Part shown: piece by piece, positions 10,298 to 21,049 of the stretch
Layout of the letters: the number at the start of each line of letters is the position of its first letter
Position numbering within the stretch: position 1 is the first letter of the stretch
Source: Pisolithus tinctorius
Lineage: Eukaryota; Basidiomycota; Agaricomycetes; Boletales; Pisolithaceae
Assembly: GCA_024663395.1 (NCBI GenBank)
Contig: JANFAH010000031.1
Coordinates: 736,629-800,628, forward strand
DNA length: 64,000 nt
Direction: 5' to 3'
Notes under the pieces: model-generated
Databases searched by the model: none
Seen by the model: the letters and a program-made list of their open reading frames with translations, nothing else
What the model was told of the DNA's origin: nothing
Position numbers and translations under genes: made by a program

Positions 10298-13200
10298 ATG
10301 CCATTGCTGGGTGGGTTTTTCAAACGTGACAAGCACGGCAGCAACTCGAGGAACAACCCCTCCTCGACCACCCCTGCAGCAACCGAGTCGGTGGCATCCG
10401 TCGCGAGTACAGGAGGAGGAGAGTCCATCGAAGCTGAATATGTCTTCCCTGACGAATGCTTGCCCTGTCCGACTCCTGTATACTCAGGTCCCAGAGGTGC
10501 TTCTTCCAGCAAACTTAAGCTCCCTTTCCGTCGCAACAAGCATGTGCATCAGCCAGGCACACCGGATGCCTCTCAGCTAGCACCCGTGTCCTTGAACGAC
10601 GCACCACCACGATCCTCTGTCGTCTCAGATCCAGGTCGTGGTCTTCCCCCTCCTCCACCAAAGTCATCCATATTTGGGGTCTATAACGACCGCAGTCCCC
10701 ATTCCACACGTTCGAACCTTTGTACAGATACCCCCAGTACATCATCGTTAACGGATGTACTCAGTGAAGCTCACTCGTCTGCCCCTTCGAATCTATCCAA
10801 AAAACCAGGCCTTTTCTCATGGGCGAGACAGCGCACAAAATCCAAAGTCTCGCAACCACCTTCGACCATTTCTTCTCCCCCCGCTACTAAATCGGGAACC
10901 GAAGATTCGTCTTTCAATTTAAAGTCTTTTCGTCACATTCCAGCAGGTACCAACGCGTCTCCTCAGAAGGCACACAGTACTTCAGTAGTGGCAGATATTT
11001 CCTTGCCCCCTCCCCGACCACGACCGCGGGATGAAAGTTTTGGGTCTGATTCGTCACAGCGGATATCTGTTGCCGCATTCCGTGAAGCGCAGGCTCGGAG
11101 AAGCCGCGCAGAGTCCCCTGTCCCTTCCTTCCGGCCTCCGTCAGCCACCGATACACTCCGTCTCGATGCTGTTGCCAGGAAGCGTGCGTCTACGGTTTCG
11201 GCTGTTTCAGGGTCAGAAATCTCTCAATCAAATCGTGCTTCCGTCCCCCCTTGGTCATCCTCTAGGCCAAACAGTTCTGCCGTACAAACCTCTTCTGATT
11301 CGGAAGATTCGAGTTCCGAAGAAGATGAAGACGTGGATGGTGGTGATGAACTAACCCAGAAGCGTGGTGGAGAGCGCACCATTACTTCTCGGCGTCTTGC
11401 TCAGTCCGAGATGGGACACGGCTCTTTACCTGAGCCGTCTCCATCAGCGTCAGATTTTGCGAGATGGTCTAGAGCAGATTCGCCGCGAGCGAGCCCGATG
11501 GAGTCGTCGTTTGCACCTCGGGCAAGAGCTTCCGCATCGACGAGTGCGATAATTCCTGACGCCGCAGCACGCCGTGCGTCACTCTTGGCAGGCACAAACT
11601 CTGCTCACGGGTTACCTGGTAAGGTCTTCAGTTGTTTTGGGGGTATCTAGCTCATAATCCTGGTAACTCCCTATGCTTCGCCGTGGCGCGCAATACATCA
11701 GAGCCCAAATTGGTGCCCCAGCGACGGAAGAATGACGACTCAGATACTTCATCTGATTGTTCGGATAGTAGCAACTCAGAGGATAAGCCCTTATCGACTT
11801 TGGCCCCGCCTCGGAGACCCGGAAGCTCAACTTCGGTTTCTACAAATAAGTCTTCACGTGCTCCCCCGAAACCTCTGATCGATATCAAGTCTCTCGTCGG
11901 AAGCCCGCCCGTTCTGACCCCTGTGTTGAGGCACGAGAACTCGATCAAGAAGCCCACAGGCAAGGATGAGCCCTTCTCCCCACCGCCAGCGATCAACATG
12001 TCGAACAGTTTCATGTCGAACTCTTCAAGTCCCTCACCGATGAGAGGGCAGAGCCCTGTGGTGGGAAGTAAACAGCAACCAACGACCCATCATCGGAGAA
12101 TGAGCAGTGAAGCGACCACCGTCTCGACCGCTACAGTCAAAGGCCCTTCGGATTCCGAGGAGGAACTTGTAAATGCCATCCGACTTGTTAATTCGTTTGA
12201 CTCGGAGAGAGACAAAGAGAAGTCACAGACTAACTCTAGCGCTTTCCCTCGGGTTCAGGAACCTGAGCAGAAATCTAACGATCGCATTATCCCAACCCCC
12301 ATCCGCGAGCGACAACCTTTGTCTTCGTTTGCAGTAGTATCTAGACCGCCCCAACGCACTAGCTTGTCCGGGATCTCACAGACGTCGCCGTCCCCACCTA
12401 TCGCCGCCTCGCTTCCGGTGACTTCCTCACCGCCCATCAGGACAACAAGGTCTGCTGCTGCTGTGGGCGCCCGTCCGCGCTCCACTACTTTGATGAATCC
12501 CCCTTCATATTCGTCAACCGACAAGTCAGACTCCAAGTCTACTACCTCGTCGTCTTCTCGCGCGTCCCGCGTTCCCCCTATCCCACTTATCCGTTCTATC
12601 CCCGACTCTCCATCTGTCAAAGCGGACAACAGGCAGTCTTCCCAGAGTACTATGAAGCTACGTGCGACCTCTGCCGGCCCTCCAGAGACGCGCTCGCGTC
12701 CGCAGTCGCACACGTTGGCATCTCTGATGTCCTCGCCGCCTTCTTCGTCCTCGTCTGGCCGCAACAGCAGCTTCTTACCATACGGGTCGCAGTTGATGCC
12801 GCAGCGCCCCTTCGTAGGCAATAGTTCCGCACGTGGCGACAGTCCTGCCCCCAGCTCGACTGGCGAGTCTAGCAGTGGCGGTCCTCCGTTCACTCCGCGC
12901 GATGGGAGTGAGATTGGTGTTAGACTGCGTGAGAGTGGGAGCGATGTCGGGTCTACATTGAAGGCACGTGCTCACATAAGGAAGTCAAGCGTTACCTTCG
13001 AGGATATACCTGAAAAGGGTAGGGAGCGCGGGAGAGAGAGGGCGAAGAGCGAAGCTGCAGAGGAGGAGAGGAGGCGCGAGAGGAGAAGGAGCGAAGCAAA
13101 GGCTGCTATCGAGGTATGCCGACTTTGTTTTCTCTTGTGAAAGGGCGAGATATCAATATCTGATTTCCCCTTACTAGTTTGGCAAGCTCGTCAATAGCCG

Positions 13201-13966
13201 TGGTCCACTGGTGCACGATGGGTGGGATGACGAGCTGTCACATCGTTCCGGGAATGGACGAATGAGAATGAGCATGAGCCCGATGATGGGAATGGGTATG
13301 GAGGGCAATATGCCGGGCATGATGACACCGAATGGATGGGTATCTTGGCAACAACCGATGGCTACGGGCATGAGTGGCATAGTTCCTCAACTTCAGTTCA
13401 ACAACGACCCTGCTTTCCTTGCTGCCCATCAGCGCGCCATGATGATGGCAAAGCAGGCGTACCAGATGGCAGTCGCCCAACACGCTATTGCTGTCGCCGG
13501 CGAAGAATGGGAGAGGAGTTCTAACGCTGGGTTTGGGAGCGGCGGATCTGTGTACGGAGGTGGTAGCGCGGCGAGTGTGTATGGTGGGGCGGGACCCAGA
13601 CCTGGGGCGGGCATGATGGGTATGCCAAATACGGGTATGCTCATGCCGCCAGGTCAGTGGCATGGCGCTCCTACGATGTTCCCGGGCACAGCCTTGATGT
13701 ATGGTGGTGGAATCAACAGTACGCAAAGCGAGTTCGGCGGCGCGGCTGGATGGGCGTCAAAGAGTGCATATGGGGAATCATTTGGACCGTCGTCGAGATC
13801 GAGCTATTTGCAAGCGGGTCGTGGCGTCCCTGCTAGTTCTGCAAGTGCATATGACGGGCCTGCACCGAGACCTCGTGCGAAGACAGGCGCAGCTCCGCCT
13901 TCCTCACCCAGGAGTCCGGGACGGAGTCGGGTTCCTCCGCCGTCAAGTTGGAAGGTCGCAAAGTGA
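10298..13966 (+). CDS. Large disordered Ser/Pro-rich protein, function unknown
   Basis: Three exons, joined by introns at about 11622-11700 and 13113-13177, give a protein of about 1,160 residues. I recognise no catalytic domain. The first 900 residues are very rich in Ser, Pro, Thr and Arg, with many SP and RxxS sites that look like kinase targets, a poly-Pro stretch (GLPPPPPKSS) and an acidic run. Around residues 880-910 is a highly charged Arg/Glu helix (RERGRERAKSEAAEEERR). The last exon changes character: it is rich in Met and Gly (MSMSPMMGMGMEG) and contains an Ala/Gln/Met helix with RAMMMAKQAYQMAVAQ. Such proteins are often scaffolds or condensate-forming regulators, but nothing here proves that. 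The start is the first Met of the long frame. Confidence 0.75.
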
Positions 13967-14824
13967 CCTGCCTCACTTCGTTTATAAACAACTGTTTTCC
14001 ATGGTCAAGAGGTATACAGTAACGATTTTTTGAGCGGTGAACCTTTCGTTTTTCGTTTTCTGCGGCTGCCGGTTCGTTCCCTTTTATCTCTATGAATTCG
14101 AACGTTCGTTTTCCTTCTGGGCCCGAGTCCGCATCAGACATTCATTAGCAATTTCCTTGGTAATCTTGCATTCTTTCTTTCTTTCTGAGGCTGTCCGATA
14201 TTATCAACAGCTCTTGGGGATCCTTCTGCACCTTCTATTATTACAACTTGACATACATTTTGCATGTTTGCGCACTGAGTATTATTGCGGAAAGACGCTC
14301 TAGGTAGCTTACTATTATCTTCATGGTAAACCAAACAATCCGCATTCGCAAGTGCTCCGACGTGCTACGAATTGGTCATCATCTCTTGCGACATGTGTAC
14401 AGATCAAGACGCAACTAGGGGTCATCCGGGACATAAAGCTACCGCTTGAGAACTTCCATATCCTCTACATGTTTCAACTTCGAAAATGATGATCAATGGA
14501 CCCCCTATAACTCTAGTCGCAACATTTCGGCCACTTCGCGAAGAGGGAAGAGTGTACCAGAAGTTGAAGTTTTTCTTGCCGCTCACAAATCCATTACATT
14601 TGCGGGTACCGGCAGTGTTCCAAGTATTCCCGTCAACGCTATGCACCTCCTGCCTGGTTTTGTCAGTAGTGCTGGCATTGTGAATAAGCCTATCACGTGA
14701 TCCTGATCGCGTCATGGGTTGAGATAAGGGTATAAATTCACTCATCCTAATCCTGTGCGTTATCAGTTACCGTTCCGCAATCGTTCTCTTCTTAACGACC
14801 CATCAATCGAAATAACGCATAACT
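13967..14824. other. Intergenic, 3' region and thioredoxin promoter
   Basis: Contains the probable 3' untranslated region of the disordered-protein gene and the promoter of the thioredoxin gene. Short open frames on both strands show no recognisable motif. Confidence 0.5.
14730..14738 (+). promoter_or_regulatory. TATA box of the thioredoxin gene
   Basis: GTATAAATT lies about 90 bases upstream of the thioredoxin start codon, a usual distance for a fungal TATA box. Confidence 0.55.
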
Positions 14825-15315
14825 ATGGTTGAGAAAATCGAATCAATGGAGCAGTTCCAAAAACTTGTATGTCAAAATGCCGCTCATTGCAATGGAATGT
14901 CTGGCTAACTTATACCTCGCAGATCAACGGCGATGTACCTGTCGTCATCGATTGCTATGCGGATTGGTGTGGGCCATGCAGAACCATTGCCCCTATATTT
15001 GCAAAGTTGTCGGATGAATTTACGCAAGTGAAATTCTACAAGCTCAATATTGACGAACAACAAGACATCAGCAACAAACTTCAAATCCGATCGGTCAGCG
15101 TATTGCACCATTAGTGATCTGTATTAAGATGCTGAGACCCCTGTATTCTTCAGATTCCAGCGTTCTTTATCTTCCGCAAAGGAAACAAAATTGAGGAACT
15201 TGTCGGGGCTAACCCCAGCGCACTGCGTGTTCGTATCCATAGGTCTTTGGCTGGTTGTCCTAGCTAACTAGTTGTGCAGGCCGCCGTGACAACTGCTTCC
15301 TCTTTAGTTGCATAG
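14825..15315 (+). CDS. TRX: Thioredoxin
   Basis: A classical small cytosolic thioredoxin of 107 residues that reduces disulfides in target proteins and is itself reduced by thioredoxin reductase. Four exons (14825-14866, 14923-15093, 15154-15228, 15280-15315) join with GT/AG introns. The redox site WCGPC is in exon 2, preceded by VVIDCYAD. LNIDEQQDISNKLQIRS precedes the cis-proline IPAFFIFRKGNKIEELVGA in exon 3. The usual fungal thioredoxin is about 105 residues, so the model is full length. It has no signal or mitochondrial targeting sequence. It converges on the Whi2-like gene, with about 230 bases between the stops. It is the only one of the three thioredoxin-type genes here with a canonical active site. 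Confidence 0.92.
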
Positions 15316-15545
15316 TTTTGCTTTGGGTCTGTGGTCGTAGAGCTCTTGACTGCTCGTCACTTACTAACTAGTTGTAGCTTGTTGTGTAAGATAAACAATA
15401 TCCGTAGGAAACCCCAGTCCAGAAAAGAATTTGAAGTTTGTACTCGTCATTTGGGAACGAGTGTAGAGATGGACAGGCCCAACGGTGATGTCATCATGGA
15501 GTAAAGTTAGAACATGTCTGTTGTTCCTGGGGCCATCCCTATGCA

Positions 15546-16843
15546 TTATGAACCAACCCCTAATAAATAAGTAGGCAACGGTTTGCAGGATAGGCAAGTG
15601 TGCGAACAGCATGAATGGGTACATCGTAACGTCGTGAAATGACATAAAACTGCAATCAAACCTACAATGGCAATGAGTAACTCACATTTGGAGACATAAC
15701 AGACACCAACCAGGCTGAGCTCCAGAGTCCAAACCCTCCTCGCCCATAGCTTTATTATCTGAGAGGACTCCTCAGACTGGGAGATGTCAACTTCCATGCC
15801 GTCCCACCAGCATTTACGCTACAGACTAGATCAGTCACCTAGTGTTGTGAAGGGGCCAGCAGCTTACAGCAGGTTTTCTCCAGAATAGCAGTAGTTTCTG
15901 GGCGGTCGCCATCTGGTTGTAATCAATAGTCACAGGCCTTTCACCATTTGGTCCTGGTGGGTGGTGCATGATACCCGTCTTGAGGAGAACTAGAGCTATG
16001 GACGATATGCAGCATCGTGAAGGTTCTACGGCGCGGTATCCCCACTCGTCATCCCGATTGAATCCACTTGTACGAACGTCAGAGTTCTGTCATCTCAGCA
16101 AAGGTGAAAGTTAGTCACCTCATGCACAACATGTCGATCAGATGTTGCTCGGCGACATTATTTTCCTTGTGAACGTTACGCTGCAAGGCGGTAAATATGT
16201 TGCGCTTCTCGATTATATGCTGCCCGCATCGGCGCTTGATTTCTAACAATGCCTGGTTGGCAATACCATTATCGTCTGTCAATGCCTGGCCATCCGTTGG
16301 GGGAATGGCAAAATATTCAAGTTCCTCGCGAAGAACTATAATAGCTTGCTTCGTTAGAAGTGGATTCTGAGAGGCCGCGGGGCCAAAGTCTGATGGTGAA
16401 CCGTCGAGCAAATGTTGCTGAGCAGCAAACAAGCCAGGGTTTGTGGCAGTTCCATAGAACGTCTCTGAGGCACTCCGAAAGAATTCCAGAACATATGAGA
16501 AACAATCGGGGTCGAACTACTCCACGGGGTGGGTTAAGGGCTCGCTACGCATCGCAGATTGAATGGGGCTTACGTCGACCCCATACACTTCTTCGTCCTC
16601 CTCGTTTTCTCCGCCGTCAGAGAAAGCCGAACTCTGTCGACTAAGTACAAGACCATTTGGGAAGAGGCACAGCAGGACAGATTCTGGTAGATTCATGATT
16701 GTCTCTCTGTCCACCGAGAAGCGCTTCCCGCGCAGGTCGAGGAGCAGCCTGGTGAGCAGCTGTGGCTGCAAGTTCGATTGGATCGGTACTTGGTGTTGTG
16801 ACACCTGGGTTATTGGCGAAGATGACATCGAGGCCGCCGCCAT
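15546..16843 (-). CDS. WHI2: Whi2-like BTB domain growth regulator
   Basis: Resembles the fungal Whi2 family, BTB/POZ-type proteins. In yeast Whi2 works with the Psr1 phosphatase in the general stress response and dampens TORC1. Exon 1 holds LLDLRGKRFSVDRETIMNLP and ESVLLCLFPNGLVLSRQ, the start of the BTB fold. An intron at 16517-16573 removes an apparent in-frame TAG and joins YGVD to FDPDCFSYVLEFFR. Further introns lie near 16080-16132 and 15822-15868. The C-terminal part carries MATAQKLLLFWRKPA, RKCWWDGMEVDI and KLWARRVWTLELSLV, which I associate with this family. I chose the Met at 16843 because it lies just before the conserved region; an upstream in-frame Met at 16963 is possible. The last 45 residues after ELSLV do not look conserved, so the 3' end may be misjudged. 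Confidence 0.65.
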
Positions 16844-16963
16844 ATTGGAAACAAATGGGAGAAAGCGAAGACGACAATCTCCTGCTGGGAGTGAGCAACA
16901 ACACAAGTATTGTCTCACCGAAACCTCGAGGCGACCGCCCACAACCTTGTTTGTGCCGGACAA

Positions 16964-17657
16964 ATACTTCCGTGCCTTTCTAACGGCAAAACATTAGCGT
17001 CGTGCCCTAATACTTGCAATTACATACTTAGTGCACTCCAGATATCATGCGCCGGAGCTTGCGTCCCTTGATGCCGCGACAGTGGAGGCATAAGCCTCGG
17101 CTGCAGACACCCTACTGTTGGCTGCATTGCTATCTACCATGATCCACACTTTCTGCGTTCAGGAAAGCCACGCAGGTTGGTGATTTATTATATCAAATGG
17201 AAGCAGGCAACTATTCTAGACTAACACCTATCCCGAGGGTTTCTCATTTGTAAATGACATGCTGGTAAGTGTCTGACTTAGTAACAGCTGTGCTCAGTGC
17301 TGGTCTGATGCGTCTGGTCTACCTGAATCTCAAATCGTGCCACGCAGCCTCAGATCGAATGAAATGTATTGTGGCATGTCACGCGTTGACAAAGTGGGCT
17401 TCCTCGAAGCACGTCTCGCCCCACTCTTCGAGTTTAGAAATTTCCCCAAACATCTTTGTGGGGGTGCTGAAGTTCCGAGAAGGCACTGATGTCACATCAA
17501 TAACCCCCGTTTTGGGATCCTGAGCCTTTAGGCAAGAAATTGTATTTGTAAGTAATGCATCATGTACAACCAGAAGATTCGTGCACAACCGAACGAATAA
17601 CCATAACACCCATAGAAACCATACCGCTGGCCGCGAGCCCCGATTCTAAGACATCGA
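16964..17657. other. Intergenic between two minus-strand genes
   Basis: Nothing firm. A short minus-strand open frame near 17379-17609 has some protein-like character, but it has no motif and sits past the stop codon of the neighbouring thioredoxin gene. Otherwise this is presumably the promoter of the Whi2-like gene. Confidence 0.45.
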
Positions 17658-18136
17658 TTACATATTCTTAACCAACCGCTAAAAACGGTGAAATCAGCGT
17701 GAGCACATTTCCGAATATGCACTCGGACATAACTTACTACGAGTTGTGAATGATCAGCACCAATAAGGTCGCCCACCTGGACACCCTTTTTGAATACCTT
17801 AAAGGCTGGCAGCTGTGGAATGTGATTGAGCCGAAAGGTCATCAGATCTAGACTGCAACCTACGTTTCGGACACCCAGGGCCAGGGCAACATCTCTTACG
17901 TCTTCGATATCCAGGCGGTAAAACTGCGCCGCTGGGTTTTGTGCTGCCAGTTGCTCGAAGAGTGGTGACATGGATCGACACACCCCACACCATTCGGCCC
18001 AGAACTCGACAATAACGGGTCTGTTACCGTTAATCTGGTTCCGGCGACGTCAACGCCTATGGCGTCATAGAAAGCCGTACGATCCACTTACCACGGACTC
18101 GAAGTGAGCGAGGGAAGTGAGGAAGGTGACAGGCAT
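17658..18136 (-). CDS. Thioredoxin with a WCGVC active site
   Basis: A small thioredoxin-type oxidoreductase. Four exons give 103 residues: exon 1 (18136-18092) MPVTFLTSLAHFESV, exon 2 of 171 nt, exon 3 of 75 nt, and a seven-codon exon 4 ending VKNM. The redox site reads WCGVC instead of WCGPC. It is preceded by VIVEFWAE and followed by LDIEDVRDVALALGVRN. The cis-proline is in LPAFKVFKKGVQVGDLIGA. Replacing the active-site proline usually raises the redox potential, so it may act more as an oxidant or isomerase than TRX at 14825; that is inference. Intron positions and the 171- and 75-nt exons match that gene exactly. A TATA box lies about 65 bases upstream. Confidence 0.85.
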
Positions 18137-18200
18137 GGTCTGCGAAGTGGGCAGTTGGTGGCAGGGGTTGTCTTACTGACTGTTATTCCACCACACGATG

Positions 18201-18207
18201 TTTTATA
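18201..18207 (-). promoter_or_regulatory. TATA box of the minus-strand thioredoxin
   Basis: TATAAAA on the minus strand, about 65 bases before the start codon at 18136. Confidence 0.55.
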
Positions 18208-21049
18208 CCTGACCTCCCAGAGAGATGGCTCGACCACCATGGTTGTGTGGCTTGCTTATCCGCTCCACTCTCAACGGTAGATCGTCGTTCAAAGAGGAAG
18301 GTATTCATCGACATTAAGGCTACCGGCCAGGCGGAATGTGCGTGCTTTCATTTCTTTCACTTCCGGCGTCTGCGGGACGGTGCAGACAATTCCTTGATGC
18401 ATCGATTACTTGGACCGATATCCTGATGAAATCTCGGTCTCTTTTCACGCCGCAGACACTTGGCCCACCAAGATTCCGACTTAAGCAGCAAGAGGCAAGG
18501 CGACAATCATTGACAATGCAGGGAGCATAATGACCGTCGCGTGGCCAGTATCGCTGAGTTCGTTTCCAAGTCGTAGATGGATGTCATATCTGTTCAGGAC
18601 AATTTTCAGCTGGCCGCCGGCGACCTGTTTCACATCTCGCCACTTCGATGACCACTGCACTGACTTCCATTGATAAGTCCTTCTTAGCGTTTCGCCAACA
18701 CTCCACAGCATGCTGAAGACCGTCAGCAACTCTGAACACGACGGCCTTTCCACGTTAGTCAAGGAGGTCACGTTGGCGATAACTTACTTATCCTTTCTTG
18801 GTGACCAAGTGTATGACGGCGATCCGGCGGACCTTGCATCCGGTCAATTAGCTTCCTCCGATGTTTGGATGATGCAAGTGCTCTTTGCCTCATTGCTTGT
18901 GACGGAGGATGGTGTGTCTTGGTCAGTCTTGAGATATGATGCCACACTCTTAATTTCACATCTACCTGACAAGTGGCCGACGGGAGCCCTGATACTTTGA
19001 GCGCGACTGGCCATGCTCTGTGATACCAACCTCTCGCTAATAGCTAATGCCGCGGCATGTCGAAATGTAAACCGCTTGCAGCACAGATGAGATCTTCGAT
19101 TCTTCGTAGATGAGATATACGACTCGTGGTGAAGTTTATGACTACAAACGCATGTTCTACGTCCTGCGGTATGAAATTTAAGAGGCGGGGTAGATTTCTG
19201 TAGCGTGCACCTCGAACTTCCTCATGTTTGATGAGTAGCTAGCCATGAAGTACTTATCGAACGGGTGGTCGAGACAATGAGAGGTATTGAACTCCCTTTT
19301 CTAGTCATGCCCTCGACACTGGCAGTCAAAATAAACACCCTAAATGCATCCTCTCGAGCGTGCTGTATCTGACGTTCCGAAGTGGACAGGGGTATGCACA
19401 GAGTTAACTTGACCAATCGGGATCATCGGTTTATGTTGGATTCATTCCAGATATGCACTGCACTTCTGCTCACCTGATTGCGATCTCCGGCCAATGATAC
19501 ATGAACTGAACAAACTGCGGGGGCTGGCTGGAAAAATGTAAAGGCGAGATGATTTATGGCTGGCGCCCGTATCAAGGCTATCGCATTCATGAACGTAGTA
19601 GTGATATGAACCAATCACGATTGCAATGAGACAGTTGATATGTATCGAGATGTACCGCCATGTCAAAACATGAGAGTTCTCCGCGGCCAGTCCTGTGTTC
19701 GGAACCTGTGTCAGGTCCTGTCATTATTATCGGACCGTGCGCCAAACATGGATGGCACGCGCGGGCAACTAAAAAGGTTGAACATTTGAACGTTGAGTAT
19801 TTGAATGTTGAACGCTGATGAGTGACCGGTGACGTAAACCGATGCATCATCCTATCACCACCCTTATGGCTATCTTCAAACAGTTCCCCCCTGGGGATGG
19901 AACCATTTGACGTCAAAGGCTTCTAATATGAAGGAGAAGAGTGTGAGATGGTGCCCGGACACGCGTGGCATGCGCGTGTCTTGCCATGGGAACATGTGTA
20001 GTTACTGCTTTTCAAGAATAGTGACGCCATATAACGTTTCCGAAACCCCCCATGGTATAGATTGGGTGGAGAAGTTCAGTACAGCACTCAAACTCGCTTT
20101 TCCTGTCGAAACAATGAATTATGGAGATGTCCCTGGCTTCGGGCAATGCTTGGAAAGGATGACATATTTGGAATTCTGCCACATTGTGAAGGTGCATCGG
20201 TGTTATCCGCATCGCTTTTCCTCGGAATTGATGGGGGAACGAACAGGCAATTATGTTTCGTTTAGTCTTCAGATATACATGAAAGCGGAGTGAATTATCC
20301 CATGATCGAGGGCGTTGATGGGCTAGAATGTTGTTCGTGTATCTACCCGGTCATGACCGAGGAGTTGTTCGGCGTGTTCTCTCAAACGAGTCATATAACC
20401 CCTCATGATACGGAGGTCCCTGTAACGGGCGGACTGATGCTGGGAGAAACGACTGTGGATCAGTGAGAGAGACGAGTTGCAGCCGTACATACAATAATTA
20501 CCACCACATCAGCATTGGACCAGCGAGGTGCCCTCACTGCTTCCCGTGTGTTGGTTCTCCGTGAGGAGTAATCGAATGAGCTCATGATTCAATTAAGCAG
20601 CGGCATAACACACGTGAGATGAGATATGCCATGAGGAAAGTAGACGGCGTGCACGACAGCGTGTCGATTGCCAACTGGCCGCATGGCTGAATCCTGCAGG
20701 GGCATGTTCTGGTTTCGAAAGTGTTCTGAACGAGTCGGTCTACATACTTTGTCAAGACTCGACTGAAGTAAAGTTTGTAGTACTATTAGTGTTGAGTGAC
20801 AGGCAAGCGTGAGAGGTGACCAAACCCGGGTCGTCGACCGCCAACACTCTCAAAGTTTTGCCGCAGCCAGCGCCCCGCCTGGCATCCGCTGCCTTTCCGT
20901 TCCACCGTGTCCACTGCCACTCTTTTTTATTTTGTCTCCGTGCCATTCTCACTGGTAGATAGTCTGGATAGTTTGGTCTTAGCTGGTGGCTCTGGACCTC
21001 ACCGGCACTAGCCAGCCTCATCTGTCTGTCTGTCCATCCACACACCATC
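18208..21049. other. Gene-poor stretch before the chitin synthase
   Basis: About 2.8 kb with only short open frames, the longest being 128 codons on + at 19907-20293. None has a motif I know, and opposite-strand frames overlap at 18481-19000. A 15-base tandem repeat (GTTGAACATTTGAAC and variants, two and a half copies) lies at 19777-19815. The last several hundred bases are the presumed chitin synthase promoter and leader. Confidence 0.45.
19777..19815. repeat. 15-base tandem repeat
   Basis: Two and a half units beginning GTTGA: 19777-19791, 19792-19806 and a partial. The units differ at three positions. Confidence 0.55.

Noticed and set aside
16517..16519. In-frame TAG in the Whi2-like gene as a nonsense mutation
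   Set aside because: It is the end of a normal 57-nt intron (16517-16573) with a GTAAGC donor. Splicing joins YGVD to FDPDCF.
18481..19000. Opposite-strand frames of about 96 codons
   Set aside because: They overlap antisense, neither has a motif, and neither joins to another exon.
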